From XN24 sp047921455 (GTDB lineage Bacteria > Pseudomonadota > Gammaproteobacteria > Steroidobacterales > XN24), in the NCBI GenBank assembly GCA_047921455.1, contig JBLRWC010000021.1:1-46852 (forward strand): DNA of 46,852 bases. The letters are read 5' to 3'. The position numbers and the translations under genes are program-made. Under the pieces are notes generated by a model. That model did not search any database and had not been told where the DNA came from. It saw nothing but the letters and a program-made list of their open reading frames with translations. This document shows, in pieces, positions 8,614-17,750 of the stretch. Position 1 is the stretch's first letter, and the number at the start of each line of letters is the position of its first letter.

Positions 8614-11600
8614 TACTGTTCTCCGCGCGCGGCTTCCGAGGGCGACTCCTCGGGCGGCGACTCCTCGGGCGGCGGTTCCTCTGGCGGTGGCTCCTCGGAC
8701 AGTGCTGGCAAACTGCCCGCCGCAACCTTTTCGATGGTGGGGTTCTCCCACGAACCCGTCAGGCGATAGGTGACCTGGGCCTGGAACGGCTTGCGAAACA
8801 TTTCAGACAGCAGGTAAAGCGCAGCGCCCACCGCGGGCCCACCGACCACCGCACCAGCCACCGGAAACGCCCGGCCGAGGTCCGCGCCAATCACGGCGGT
8901 CTGGTCGTAGTCGCGCGCCACCAGGCCGGCCCGGCCGACCACGACCATGTCCGCGGTCGGACCGCGCATGACGAGGTTATCCGTGTACGCATTGCCGTCA
9001 GCCAGGCGGAAATCACCGCTGATACGGTCGAACGAGGTCCCCTCGCCGAACACGTCCTTGAAATCGAGCGCCAGCCGGCGGGGCAGCGCCTGGAGGCTGA
9101 GCAAGCCGAAGACCCGCCCCGCACCCGGTTCCACCCCGACCAGGCTACCGTTGCGGATAGAAATTTTGGCCTCGCCCCTGATGGCGCCGAGCCAGTCACT
9201 GCGCAACCCGCCCTGCCATTCCACTGCAGCCTCGAAGGCACCGCTGCGCGCCTCCATGCTGCGACGGAAACCCATGAAATCAAGCGTCTCACCGACATCC
9301 TCGGTATTCACCTGCAGGCGCAGGCGGGATTCGTCGACCACGTCGGACAGGCGCGAACGTCCGTCCGCCTGCAGCATGAAAGTGTCACCCGTGACCTCAA
9401 GACCGATCAGTTCCACACCATCGCCTTCGTGCAGGACGCGAGCCGACAAGCGGCCAAAGCGAAAGTCGTCGTAACGCAGCTCTTGGATCTTGATATCGAG
9501 CGGCGGCACGCGGACCGGGGCCACCATGACCGGCGGACGCTCGGGCGCAGCTGCGTGCTCCGGCGCGCCCTCGCGCGCCTGTCCCCCGCCAAGCCAGAGG
9601 CGCTCCATGCGCAGGCTTACCGGCTCGTCGCCGTACAACGCGAACGGCACCTCCACCTCGCCTGCGATGCGCTCAGCCGTCAACTCCAGCGCCCAGCGAT
9701 CATCCTGCCGCACCGCGTCGAGGAGCACGTCCGCCGCTGTCAGCAATGGCGCCGACAACTCGCCGACCAGTAAGCGCCCCCCGGCAACAACACCGTGCAG
9801 TTTCTCGATCCCGCCGGCCTCGGGCCACTCGATCTGCAGCCACTCGCCAAGGTCCAGGCTTGGGATCGCACCACTGAAAACCAGGCCAGCAGGCTCACCC
9901 TCGACGCCCCCCGGGACCGGCACGAGCATGGCTTCAGGGCCAGCATGATCCACCCTGGCCTCGATGCGCAGCGAATGATCCCACTCCAGCCTGAGTTCAC
10001 TAGGCCGGGCCGGCGGAAATGCGGCATACACAAGCAAGCTGCCCGGTTCTGCGGCGCGCTTGCGGAAAGGGCTGGGCAACTGGATAGCCGTGCCTTCCAG
10101 TCCAGAGAACAGCTCGAACTCCAGGGAGTGATCGGCCTCCGGCGCGGGGAACCGCAGGTATCCGACCCACTCGCTTTCACCCTCGGCCCAGTGCTCCAAC
10201 GGGAACCCCAGCACGCGGCCGAGGCTAGGCGCATCGAACCGCCCACGCCCATCCAGACGCACGGCGCCGTCCGCATCGACAGCCACATCGATTACCAGCG
10301 GCAAACCGGCCAATGTGGCGCGCGCATCGCGCGCGACGATATCCGCATTGACGATGCCGAGCTGCGCATTGATGTCGCGCAGGGGTTCACCGAGAAAACC
10401 GTAACTGAGCGCTCCGTCGCTGATACGCAATTGCACTTCGGCGCGAAAGTTCTCCAGCGATGCCAGCGGCAGTTCGAGATCGACATCCGCCGCCACCCGG
10501 CCAGCGCTTATTTCGGCCGGCTCCAGGCCGGCGCCCAACAATTTTTCCAACAGGTCTGCGGCCAGCACGAACTCGCGGCCCGCGGCCAGCGAACCCGCGA
10601 CATTACCCTCGATGCGCAAGACGGCCGCGGCAAGATCCACGATAGCCACGCTGGCTGGTCCCGCCGCCAGGTCGAGCAATCGGGCCGCATGTACCTCGGC
10701 CCACAAGCCCTCGTTCTCGAAACGTATGCTGGCCTCGATGCCGGTGGCGTTCGGCCAGCCGGGGTCGAAATCGAGCACGCCGTCGGCCAGGTCGAACTCG
10801 GCCTTGAACAGGCCCTCATCGCCGCGAAACGGGAAGGCGCGTGTCGGGCCCTGGAACTCGACCCGGACTTCATCTGCACGACCTGCCAGCAATGCAGCAT
10901 CGAGCCATTCGAGCACCCGCGGGGGTGTCCTGTTGAACGGTACATAGCGGGGGCCAGCGGCAAGCAGAACATCGTGCGCCACAGCCTGCAGTTCGAGCTG
11001 CGGCGAACCCTCCGCGGGTAGCTCGAGCGCCAGTTCGGCACTCACCCTGGCATCGTCATTGGCCAGTTCGATGGTTGGTATGCGCAGGCGCAAGGCGCCT
11101 TCATCCCGCGACCACTCCAGCGCTACTTCCGCCGCGGCCAGGAACAGCGTTTCACGAAACATCCAGGGCATGTCGACGGCGATTTCGCCGCCGGCAAATT
11201 CCGCGCTGCCGCCAAACAGGTCACCCGAAATGCTGCCGGAAACATTACGGACCCCTGGCAGTGGCTCGCGCGGCGCAATCGATACCTTGTCGAACTGCAT
11301 GTCGAGATGGGCTGCGGGCGCCGCGCCTGCCTTCGTGGGCAGGTCCATGTGCAGCTCCAGTACTCGCACGGTCCCGGCCGGCTGCAGCTCGATGACGGTC
11401 GCGTGAATCTCTGCCGGTAGCCAGGCCGCCACCGGCAGGAGGTCCTCGAGCTCGAGCCGATCGGCCTTGGCTTCGAACCGGCGAACCCCCGCCACTGTTT
11501 CGAATACCAGCGCGATATTCGGGCTGGACCAGCGTCGCTCGGCGCGCTCCACTGCCAGGTCCGTCACGCTGATTTCCCAGCCAGGGGACGTCCGCCGCCA

Positions 11601-12557
11601 TTCGAAAGCGGCGCCGAGGTGATCGTAGGGCAGCTCGGGCGGCCTGAATTCCGTGACCGGGTCGCCTGGGCCTGCGGCTGGCCGCAACACCAACTCGCGG
11701 CCCAGCAGGTCACCAGCGAGCCGGTTCACCTTGTGGTCAGTCGCGGCCGCGGACACGTTGCCGTCCACGATGCCGCGCGCCGGGAACCAGCCGGGCCGCC
11801 CGAGAGCGGCGCCCACCGCTTGCAGGTCGAGCGCGCTGACAGAAATACCCGCGTTCCAGTCGCGCGGACGACCCCGTTCATCCAGTGTGGCGACGACCGC
11901 TGACAGCGCAAAGTCAGCGCCGAGCGTTGCCGGCAACATGCCGTCCGCCGAGATCGACAAGCCGGCCCGATCCAGCTGGACCTCGAGTTGCTCAAGCTGG
12001 AAAACCCAGGCCTCGCGCGCTGCGTAAAGATCCTCGAACTCGATCTCGACATCCTGCAGCAGCAGCCTGGCATTGGGCAGCTCCGCAAGGGCCGGAAAAT
12101 CCGCATCCGTGGTATCGAACGGTGCGCCGCCCTCGTGCAGCAGCGGACCCCCTTCACCCAGCAGACGCCATTGATCGTCCGTGGTGCGCTCGATCCGCAG
12201 AGACACACCGGCGAGGCTGACCGCCCCGGGCCGTGGTTGCAGACGCAGCAGTGAGCGGGTATCGATCTGCATCGAGCCGGTCGCGGCCATGACCAGCGTG
12301 CGATCGCGGTCGCTGGTCAGGACACGGGCATCGGTAAAACGCAGTTCCGGACCATGCCAACCGAGGCGGGCGTCGATCGCGCCGAGTTCCACTGGCCAGC
12401 CCAGCACCTCACCCGCCAGGGCCTCGATCTGGTCGCGATAATCGGGGGCTTGCACCAGCGCGAGGCGCACAAGGCCGATCGCCACCGCGAACAGGATCAC
12501 CACGCCGGCGACGATACCGGCAGTAAGCCGCCACAGCTTGCGGATCAAGCCAGGCAC
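8613..12557 (-). CDS. yhdP: YhdP-family AsmA-like envelope protein
   Basis: YhdP is a very large inner-membrane-anchored periplasmic protein of the AsmA/TamB-like class, implicated in phospholipid transport to the outer membrane. The 1314 residues begin with a single signal-anchor (about residues 8-33, LTAGIVAGVVILFAVAIGLVRL). A long beta-rich DUF3971/AsmA-type body follows, with repeated groove-like segments. Near the C-terminus are the conserved stretches SGDFRLADGNAYTDNLVMRGPTA (split by a few residues) and VAGAVVGGPAVGAALYLLSEMFRKPF. The C-terminal tail is a Pro/Glu repeat encoded by a 15-base tandem repeat. Length is slightly above E. coli YhdP (1266). It sits between rng and the nitrilase as is usual. 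Confidence 0.95.
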   Translation of the reverse strand: MPGLIRKLWRLTAGIVAGVVILFAVAIGLVRLALVQAPDYRDQIEALAGEVLGWPVELGAIDARLGWHGPELRFTDARVLTSDRDRTLVMAATGSMQIDTRSLLRLQPRPGAVSLAGVSLRIERTTDDQWRLLGEGGPLLHEGGAPFDTTDADFPALAELPNARLLLQDVEIEFEDLYAAREAWVFQLEQLEVQLDRAGLSISADGMLPATLGADFALSAVVATLDERGRPRDWNAGISVSALDLQAVGAALGRPGWFPARGIVDGNVSAAATDHKVNRLAGDLLGRELVLRPAAGPGDPVTEFRPPELPYDHLGAAFEWRRTSPGWEISVTDLAVERAERRWSSPNIALVFETVAGVRRFEAKADRLELEDLLPVAAWLPAEIHATVIELQPAGTVRVLELHMDLPTKAGAAPAAHLDMQFDKVSIAPREPLPGVRNVSGSISGDLFGGSAEFAGGEIAVDMPWMFRETLFLAAAEVALEWSRDEGALRLRIPTIELANDDARVSAELALELPAEGSPQLELQAVAHDVLLAAGPRYVPFNRTPPRVLEWLDAALLAGRADEVRVEFQGPTRAFPFRGDEGLFKAEFDLADGVLDFDPGWPNATGIEASIRFENEGLWAEVHAARLLDLAAGPASVAIVDLAAAVLRIEGNVAGSLAAGREFVLAADLLEKLLGAGLEPAEISAGRVAADVDLELPLASLENFRAEVQLRISDGALSYGFLGEPLRDINAQLGIVNADIVARDARATLAGLPLVIDVAVDADGAVRLDGRGRFDAPSLGRVLGFPLEHWAEGESEWVGYLRFPAPEADHSLEFELFSGLEGTAIQLPSPFRKRAAEPGSLLVYAAFPPARPSELRLEWDHSLRIEARVDHAGPEAMLVPVPGGVEGEPAGLVFSGAIPSLDLGEWLQIEWPEAGGIEKLHGVVAGGRLLVGELSAPLLTAADVLLDAVRQDDRWALELTAERIAGEVEVPFALYGDEPVSLRMERLWLGGGQAREGAPEHAAAPERPPVMVAPVRVPPLDIKIQELRYDDFRFGRLSARVLHEGDGVELIGLEVTGDTFMLQADGRSRLSDVVDESRLRLQVNTEDVGETLDFMGFRRSMEARSGAFEAAVEWQGGLRSDWLGAIRGEAKISIRNGSLVGVEPGAGRVFGLLSLQALPRRLALDFKDVFGEGTSFDRISGDFRLADGNAYTDNLVMRGPTADMVVVGRAGLVARDYDQTAVIGADLGRAFPVAGAVVGGPAVGAALYLLSEMFRKPFQAQVTYRLTGSWENPTIEKVAAGSLPALSEEPPPEEPPPEESPPEESPSEAARGEQ
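8644..8703 (-). repeat. 15-base tandem repeat encoding a Pro/Glu tail of YhdP
   Basis: Four consecutive 15-base units run from 8644 to 8703. The first two are identical (8644-8658, 8659-8673) and the next two diverge by a few bases. They encode the PPPEE/SPPEE repeats just before the YhdP stop. Copy number could vary between strains. Confidence 0.85.
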
Positions 12558-12593
12558 CGCGCCTCCGGCCGACAGCTGTCGCCACGCTCTGCG

Positions 12594-14069
12594 CTAGATC
12601 GGCACGACATCATACTGCTCGTGTGAATAACCCGACTCTGCCTGCAGGCGGATCGGCTTGCCGGTCATGGACTCCAGTTCGGCGAGACCCGAGGCCTCTT
12701 CATCGATGAGCAAATCGAGCACTTCCGCATTCGCCAGCACCAGCAACTCCTGGAACTCGAACTGCCGCGACTGGCGCAGGATGTCGCGGAAGATTTCATA
12801 GCAGACGCTTTCCGGCGTCTTCACCGAACCGCGCCCCTGGCAGGTCGGACAGGTCCGGCAAAGCACGTGCTCCAGGCTTTCCCGCGTCCGCTTGCGGGTC
12901 ATCTCGACCAGTCCGAGCCGGGACACCTCGGTGATCTGGTTACGGGCGGGATCGTTCTGCAGTGCGCGTTCCAGCGCGCTCAACACCTGCGCGCGGTGAC
13001 TTTCCTCCATCATGTCAATGAAGTCGACAATGATGATCCCGCCGAGGTTCCTGAGCCGCACCTGCCGCGCGATCGCCTGGGCCGCCTCCAGGTTGGTGCG
13101 AAAAATGGTCTCCTCGAGATTGCGATGCCCGACATAGGCGCCGGTATTCACATCCACGGTAGTCATCGCCTCGGTCTGGTCCAGCACCAGGTAACCGCCG
13201 GACTTCAGCGGCACCTTGCGCTCCAGTGCCCGGGCGATTTCGTCGTCGATACCATACAAGTCGAAGATCGGCCGCGCTTCCGGGTAGTGCTCGATCTTCG
13301 GCTCGAGCTCCGCGATGAAACTCGCAGCAAACCGCTTCATGCGGGCAAACACTGCCGGATCGTCCACCCGTACCCGCTCGACCCGAGGCGCAAGCAGGTC
13401 GCGCAATATCCGCAGCGGCAGGTCCAGGTCGGCATGCACCAGGCTGCCCGCCGAGCCGCGGCGCCCCTGCGCAGCCACCGCCTCCCAGAGTTTTTCCAGG
13501 AACAGCATATCGGCGCGCAGTGCGTCGTGCGGCGCATGCTCTGCGGCCGTCCGCACGATCCAGCCGCCAGGCCGGTCTTGCGCCATGTCAGCCAGGATGT
13601 CACGCAGGCGGGTACGCTCGACTTCATCCTCGATCCGGGTCGAAATACCGACGCCACGCCCAAACGGCAGGTAGACCAGGTAACGCGACGGCATAGTGAC
13701 AAAGGTCGTCAGGCGGGCGCCCTTGCTGCCAAGGGGATCCTTCACGACCTGGACGAGAATGTCTTGCCCTTCGCGGACCAGTTCGCGGATGTGCGGCTCG
13801 CGCTCGACCGCGGGATCTGGCGGGATGGCAGGGTCGCTGATCCGGGCAATAATGTCCGAGGCATGCAGGAAGGCGGTGCGCTCCAGGCCGATATCCACGA
13901 AAGCGGCCTGCATCCCCGGCAGCACGCGCTGCACGCGGCCCTTGTAGATATTACTGGTCAGCCCACGGCGGCTGGCGCGCTCGATAAACACTTCCTGGAG
14001 CACGCCATTCTCCAGCAAGGCAGTGCGAGTCTCGCGCGGGCTCACGTTGACGAGAATTTCTTCGCTCAC
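12594..14069 (-). CDS. rng: Ribonuclease G
   Basis: RNase G is the RNase E-family endoribonuclease that matures the 16S rRNA 5' end and turns over some mRNAs. The 491 residues start VSEEILVNVSPRETRTALLENG. An S1 RNA-binding domain follows (SNIYKGRVQRVLPGMQAAFVDIGLERT, split), then the catalytic Asp motifs MTTVDVNTGAYVG and GGIIIVDFIDM. The zinc-link is present as CRTCPTCQGRG. Length equals E. coli RNase G (489). GTG 14069 is preferred over an upstream ATG at 14117 because it forms a GTGA overlap with maf and aligns with the E. coli N-terminus. The maf-rng-yhdP order is conserved across Gammaproteobacteria. Confidence 0.96.
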   Translation of the reverse strand: MSEEILVNVSPRETRTALLENGVLQEVFIERASRRGLTSNIYKGRVQRVLPGMQAAFVDIGLERTAFLHASDIIARISDPAIPPDPAVEREPHIRELVREGQDILVQVVKDPLGSKGARLTTFVTMPSRYLVYLPFGRGVGISTRIEDEVERTRLRDILADMAQDRPGGWIVRTAAEHAPHDALRADMLFLEKLWEAVAAQGRRGSAGSLVHADLDLPLRILRDLLAPRVERVRVDDPAVFARMKRFAASFIAELEPKIEHYPEARPIFDLYGIDDEIARALERKVPLKSGGYLVLDQTEAMTTVDVNTGAYVGHRNLEETIFRTNLEAAQAIARQVRLRNLGGIIIVDFIDMMEESHRAQVLSALERALQNDPARNQITEVSRLGLVEMTRKRTRESLEHVLCRTCPTCQGRGSVKTPESVCYEIFRDILRQSRQFEFQELLVLANAEVLDLLIDEEASGLAELESMTGKPIRLQAESGYSHEQYDVVPI

Positions 14070-14647
14070 GCCAGCACCTCGACGGCAAAGCCGTGCAGCA
14101 AGTCGGCCGTCTCGCACAGCGGCAAGCCCACCACGCCGGAATGGCTGCCCGACAGGTGCGTGACGAACATGGCCGCCAGGCCCTGAATGCCGTACGCGCC
14201 CGCCTTGTCGAGCGGCTCGCCGCTGGCGACATAAGCATCGATCTCGTTCTGCCCGATGTGGCGGAAGGTGACCTCGCTACTCGACAAGCGAAACGCCGCC
14301 CGTGCGTCCCGGCCGGCCGCCACGGCCGTATGCACCTGGTGGGTACGCCCCGACAGGCGCCGCAGCATGCGGGATGCATCGCCCGCGTCGGCGGGCTTGC
14401 CGAGAATGGTTTCGTCGAGGGCAACCACGGTATCGGCGGCCAGCACGAGCGTTCCCGGCGCATGCCGCTCGAGCGCGGCAGCCAGCTTCTCTGCGGCGAG
14501 GCGACGCGCATAGTCCACCGGCGCCTCATTATCGCGTGGCGTCTCGTCTATATCGACCGGCGCCACCTCGCATGCAAGGCCGATCGAGGCCAATAATTGC
14601 AGGCGCCGGGGAGAACCAGAAGCAAGCACGAGGTTAACCGGAATCAT
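14066..14647 (-). CDS. maf: Maf-family nucleoside triphosphate pyrophosphatase (YhdE type)
   Basis: Maf proteins hydrolyse non-canonical or excess NTPs to NMP and pyrophosphate. The 193 residues begin IPVNLVLASGSPRR (substrate loop S10-R15). They contain LAADTVV, EILGKP-like (ETILGKP) and the YhdE-type block LDKAGAYGIQGL, which favours the dTTP/UTP-specific subgroup over YceF. ATG 14647 is chosen because the ASGSPRR motif must lie near the N-terminus; an upstream start at 14680 would add eleven residues overlapping the rlmH spacer. It is coupled to rng by a four-base overlap. Neighbouring mreBCD, present next to maf in many relatives, is replaced here by rlmH. Confidence 0.94.
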   Translation of the reverse strand: MIPVNLVLASGSPRRLQLLASIGLACEVAPVDIDETPRDNEAPVDYARRLAAEKLAAALERHAPGTLVLAADTVVALDETILGKPADAGDASRMLRRLSGRTHQVHTAVAAGRDARAAFRLSSSEVTFRHIGQNEIDAYVASGEPLDKAGAYGIQGLAAMFVTHLSGSHSGVVGLPLCETADLLHGFAVEVLA

Positions 14648-14698
14648 TCGGCCAGTGTCCCCGCTACGGGCTTCCTGCACAACCCGCCCCCCCCTCGC

Positions 14699-15166
14699 TC
14701 ACTCGCGGTGATACGGGTGCCCCGACAGCACGGTCCAGGCGCGGTAGAGTTGCTCGGCGAGCAGCACCCGGACCAGTCCATGCGGCAAGGTCAGCGGCGA
14801 CAGGGACCAACGCCAGTGCGCCGCATCGAGACAGGGAGAGGCCAGGCCGTCGGGACCGCCGACCAGCAGGGCGACGTCCCGCCCTCCTTGCATCCAGTCG
14901 GCCAGCTTGCGCGCGAGGCCCGGCGTATCGACCTGTGCGCCCCGAACATCGAGACACACCCGCAGGCAACCCTCGGAGGTGGCCAGCTGGCGAGCGCCCT
15001 CGTCGGCGATGGCCCGCGTCGGATCGCCGCCGCGGCTGCGCCGCCCCAGCGGCACCTCGCGCAGCTCGAGCCGGCACTCGTGCGGCATGCGCCCGGCATA
15101 CTCCTGGAACCCCGCGTCCACCCAGCCGGGCATGCGCGTGCCGACGGCGATCAGCCGCAAGCGCAC
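14699..15166 (-). CDS. rlmH: 23S rRNA (pseudouridine1915-N3)-methyltransferase
   Basis: RlmH is a SPOUT methyltransferase that modifies pseudouridine 1915 in helix 69 of 23S rRNA on the assembled 70S ribosome. All 155 residues fit the family (E. coli 155). It starts MRLRLIAVGTRMPGWV, carries the SAM-binding knot LLVGGPDGL near residue 100, and ends in the characteristic LAEQLYRAW..SGHPYHRE, whose C-terminal HPYH is catalytically important. It follows rsfS by six bases, and the rsfS-rlmH pair is a classic ribosome-related couple. Confidence 0.97.
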   Translation of the reverse strand: MRLRLIAVGTRMPGWVDAGFQEYAGRMPHECRLELREVPLGRRSRGGDPTRAIADEGARQLATSEGCLRVCLDVRGAQVDTPGLARKLADWMQGGRDVALLVGGPDGLASPCLDAAHWRWSLSPLTLPHGLVRVLLAEQLYRAWTVLSGHPYHRE

Positions 15167-15172
15167 GGGCGT

Positions 15173-15526
15173 TCAGGCCTTGGCCGATGCGCGGCTCGGA
15201 CGGACCGGCGCCGCCCAGAGCTTTTCCAGGTTATAGAAATCCCGGATGCGGGGAAGCATGACGTGCACGACGATGTCCTGCAGGTCCACCAGCACCCATT
15301 CGCCATCCTTCAAGCCCTCGACGCCCAGCGGGCGTACGCCGCTCGCCTTGCATTTTTCGACAACATTTTCGGCCAGCGAACGCACATGCCGGTCCGATGT
15401 GCCGCTCGCAATCACCATGCTGTCCGCAATACTCGTCAGACCGCGCACGTCGATAACGACCACGTTGCGCGCCTTGAGGTCGTCAAGTGCATCCACGACC
15501 ATGTCCTGCAGGGATTTTCCCGACAT
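15173..15526 (-). CDS. rsfS: Ribosomal silencing factor RsfS
   Basis: RsfS binds ribosomal protein uL14 and blocks subunit joining in starvation. The 117 residues carry the family core VVVIDVRGLTSIADSMVIASG and the YNLEKLW motif. Start ATG 15526 overlaps the nadD stop by one base (TGATG), which is why it is preferred over an in-frame start at 15580 that would run 54 bases into nadD. The C-terminal tail (VRPSRASAKA) is slightly extended. Confidence 0.95.
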   Translation of the reverse strand: MSGKSLQDMVVDALDDLKARNVVVIDVRGLTSIADSMVIASGTSDRHVRSLAENVVEKCKASGVRPLGVEGLKDGEWVLVDLQDIVVHVMLPRIRDFYNLEKLWAAPVRPSRASAKA

Positions 15527-16194
15527 CAATGCCTCTCTGAAGCTGCTCTGTAACATCCTGATTCGGCCAGCAGCCGACATACCGGATCAGGCACAAGGTA
15601 ACGCGGATCGCGCCCGGCGCGGACAATTTCGCGGATGGCGCTGGACGAGATCTCCAATTGTGTCACGGCGCGGATATAGACCCGCCCCGCGCGCGCCTCG
15701 TGCAGATCGCGGACCCTGTCCGTGCCGTGTTCGGCCAGCAGCGCACCAAGCGTACCGGTGCCAGGCGCACGCCAGCCCGGCCGGTGGGCGACGACCAGGT
15801 GCGCCAGCGGCAAGATCTCCTGCCACTGGTGCCACTGGGGCAAACCGAGAAACGCATCCATGCCGATCACCAGGCATAGCGAACGGTGCGCGAAGTCAGC
15901 GCGCAGGTCGCGCAGCGTATCGACCGAATAGGACGGTCCCGTACGGCGCAATTCCCGCTCGTCCAGGATAAAACGCGCTTCGCCCGCGAGCGCGGCCCGC
16001 AGCAGCGCCACGCGCGTGGCGGCGTCGGCATGCGTGCTGTCACGATGCGGCGGATTGCCGGCGGGCAAAAAACGCAGCTCGGCGAAATCGATCGCCTCCA
16101 GCAACTCGAAGGCAGTCCGCAGATGGCCGTAGTGGACCGGGTCGAAGGTGCCGCCGAACAGGCCGATCGGGCGCAACGCGTCGCTGCTGCTCAT
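15526..16194 (-). CDS. nadD: Nicotinate-nucleotide adenylyltransferase
   Basis: NadD adenylylates nicotinate mononucleotide to deamido-NAD in NAD synthesis. The 222 residues begin with the nucleotidyltransferase signature GLFGGTFDPVHYGH (H21 and H24 bind ATP), followed by PAGNPPHRD. The second motif ISSSAIREIVR lies near the C-terminus. ATG overlaps the holA stop as ATGA. The holA-nadD-rsfS-rlmH order is standard. Confidence 0.96.
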   Translation of the reverse strand: MSSSDALRPIGLFGGTFDPVHYGHLRTAFELLEAIDFAELRFLPAGNPPHRDSTHADAATRVALLRAALAGEARFILDERELRRTGPSYSVDTLRDLRADFAHRSLCLVIGMDAFLGLPQWHQWQEILPLAHLVVAHRPGWRAPGTGTLGALLAEHGTDRVRDLHEARAGRVYIRAVTQLEISSSAIREIVRAGRDPRYLVPDPVCRLLAESGCYRAASERH

Positions 16195-17264
16195 GCGGCG
16201 CGTTGCGGCGGGGCCGCCAGCGCGCTGACTAGTGCCACCAGTTCGGCCCAGGGATCGCAGCGGGCCGGCGCGCGTACCGCGCTCTCGCCGTGCAACACCG
16301 GGGCGGCATTACCCGGCGGCGCGCCCTTGGACATGCGATCGACCAGCGCGAGCTGCCGCGCCAGGGCCCGCAGCGTACGGCCGTCGTGCCGCTGTAGCGC
16401 GCGGCTGACCAGCCCGGTGCGATTGCGCCAGACGCCGGCCCGCGTCATGGCGGCCTGCGGCGCCAGGCCCTCGTCCATCAGCCAGCGCACCTTGGCCAGG
16501 CTGCGCAGCTCCCGCGCCAGCGGCCAGAGCACCTGCGGGATGGCGAGGCCCTCGGCCTTGAGACCGGCCAGGATGCGCAGGGCGCGGCCGAGGTCGCCGG
16601 CCACGGCCGCGTCGGCCAGCTTGAATATGTCGTAACGCGCGCTGTCGGCGACGGCGGCGCGCACCGCCTCGGTATCGAGCTCGCCCTCGCCATGCAACAA
16701 GCGGAGTTTCTCTATTTCCTGGTGGGCGGCGAGCAGATTGCCCTCGACCCGCTCCGCCAGCAGGCGAACTGCTTCCGCATCAGCGCGCAGGCCCGCCCGG
16801 CGCAGGCGCGCCTGGATCCACGACGGCAAGGCAGGGCCCTCCACGGGCCACACCTCGATCAGTTCACCGGCGCCGGCCAGGGCTTTCACCCAGGGCGCGC
16901 CTTGCGCGCGCCGATCCAGCTTGGGCGCGATGGCCAGCAGCACAATGTCGTCGGGCGGCGCGGCCGCAAAGCGCGCAAATAATTCCGCGCCGCCGGCCGC
17001 CGCCGCCGGCGTCCTGAATCGCAATTCGATCAACCGCCGCGAGGCAAATAGCGACAGGCTGGACAAGTCGCCGGCAAAGGCGGCCCAGTCGAAACCCCGT
17101 TCCACGGCATGCACTTCGCGCTCATCGAACCCACCCTCCCTGGCCCGACGCCGAATGGCATCCGCGCACTCCTGTACGAGCAGCGGTTCGTCTCCGGCAA
17201 TCAGGTAGGCAGGAGCGAGGCGACGCGCAAGGCCGGCCTCAAGCTGTTCTGGCGAGAGGGACAC
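16191..17264 (-). CDS. holA: DNA polymerase III delta subunit
   Basis: HolA is the clamp-loader subunit that opens the beta sliding clamp. The 357 residues match the family length (E. coli 343) and architecture: an AAA+-like N-terminus (APAYLIAGDEPLLVQECADAIR), a lid domain and a C-terminal collar domain (LEGNL-like VEGNLLAAHQEIEKLRLL, then YDIFKLADAAVAGD). The start is GTG at 17264 with only a weak ribosome site. In most relatives lptE lies directly upstream; here lptE is about 6.7 kb away, beyond a metal-uptake operon read from the other strand. Confidence 0.93.
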   Translation of the reverse strand: MSLSPEQLEAGLARRLAPAYLIAGDEPLLVQECADAIRRRAREGGFDEREVHAVERGFDWAAFAGDLSSLSLFASRRLIELRFRTPAAAAGGAELFARFAAAPPDDIVLLAIAPKLDRRAQGAPWVKALAGAGELIEVWPVEGPALPSWIQARLRRAGLRADAEAVRLLAERVEGNLLAAHQEIEKLRLLHGEGELDTEAVRAAVADSARYDIFKLADAAVAGDLGRALRILAGLKAEGLAIPQVLWPLARELRSLAKVRWLMDEGLAPQAAMTRAGVWRNRTGLVSRALQRHDGRTLRALARQLALVDRMSKGAPPGNAAPVLHGESAVRAPARCDPWAELVALVSALAAPPQRAA

Positions 17265-17347
17265 GGGTAGGCAGTTTGTTCCCGGAAGGTTTCATCGCGG
17301 CTCCAGTGTAGCACGCCATATCCGGCGAAAGCCCCGCGTAAAAAGGC

Positions 17348-17376
17348 TTGGCGGTCCATACAAGGCGCTGTATCGT
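17348..17376 (+). promoter_or_regulatory. Candidate promoter with overlapping inverted-repeat operator for the metal-uptake operon
   Basis: TTGGCG (17348-17353) and TATCGT (17371-17376) are 17 bases apart. The inverted repeat ATACA-N6-TGTAT (17358-17373) lies in the spacer and runs into the -10 box, where a repressor would block RNA polymerase. A metal-responsive regulator such as Zur would fit the operon, but the half-sites do not match the E. coli Zur consensus that I know. The region is the 133-base divergent gap between holA and the small membrane protein. Confidence 0.4.
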
Positions 17377-17397
17377 AGGCGGCGGGCTGTAGATCCG

Positions 17398-17706
17398 ATG
17401 AAAAAACAAACCTCTACAAAAGCACGTCGACTCGAGCACTTCGCCTGGCTGGCGGCGGTGCTGGTCGTGCTGCAGTTCATCAGCTGGGACCTGCACCAGG
17501 CTCTCGAGCAACATGCCGAGACGGACCACTCCTGCCAGGTCTGCCTGGTCATGGAGCGTGGCGGCGACGCTCCCCCCGCGGTCGCCGGCCACGGCCTGCT
17601 CCCCGAATTTCGGCTGGCGCCCGGCCAGGGCGCCCCGAGTTTCGTTTTTTGGTCCTACGCGCGCCACCCGTTGCCGCGCGGGCCGCCTGCCGCCTCGTTC
17701 GCCTGA
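17398..17706 (+). CDS. Small His/Cys-containing membrane protein ahead of metal porin
   Basis: I do not recognise this 102-residue protein with certainty; it resembles DUF2946-type small proteins that accompany metal transport genes. It has a Lys/Arg-rich N-terminus (MKKQTSTKARRLEH) and one hydrophobic segment (residues 15-30, FAWLAAVLVVLQFISW). A potential metal-binding run follows, containing HQALEQHAETDHSCQVC (His, Asp and a CxxC pair). The predicted topology puts these ligands in the periplasm. It is the first gene of the plus-strand operon with the porin and the zinc-type ABC transporter, separated from the porin by a 79-base spacer holding a strong stem-loop. The opposite-strand reading of this region has no plausible protein features. 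Confidence 0.75.
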   Translation: MKKQTSTKARRLEHFAWLAAVLVVLQFISWDLHQALEQHAETDHSCQVCLVMERGGDAPPAVAGHGLLPEFRLAPGQGAPSFVFWSYARHPLPRGPPAASFA

Positions 17707-17709
17707 ACC

Positions 17710-17729
17710 GGCGGGAACATCTTCCCGCC
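17710..17729 (+). promoter_or_regulatory. Intercistronic stem-loop between the small membrane protein and the porin
   Basis: GGCGGGAA (17710-17717) and TTCCCGCC (17722-17729) form a perfect 8-bp stem with a 4-base loop, four bases after the stop of the upstream gene. There is no U-run, so it is not a classical terminator; an mRNA-stabilising or attenuating hairpin is more likely. Confidence 0.6.
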
Positions 17730-17750
17730 CACCGGGACTCGCCGCAAGGC

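Noticed and set aside
12867..14186. 439-residue plus-strand frame over rng
   Set aside because: Antisense to rng, no domains, and composition fits a shadow frame.
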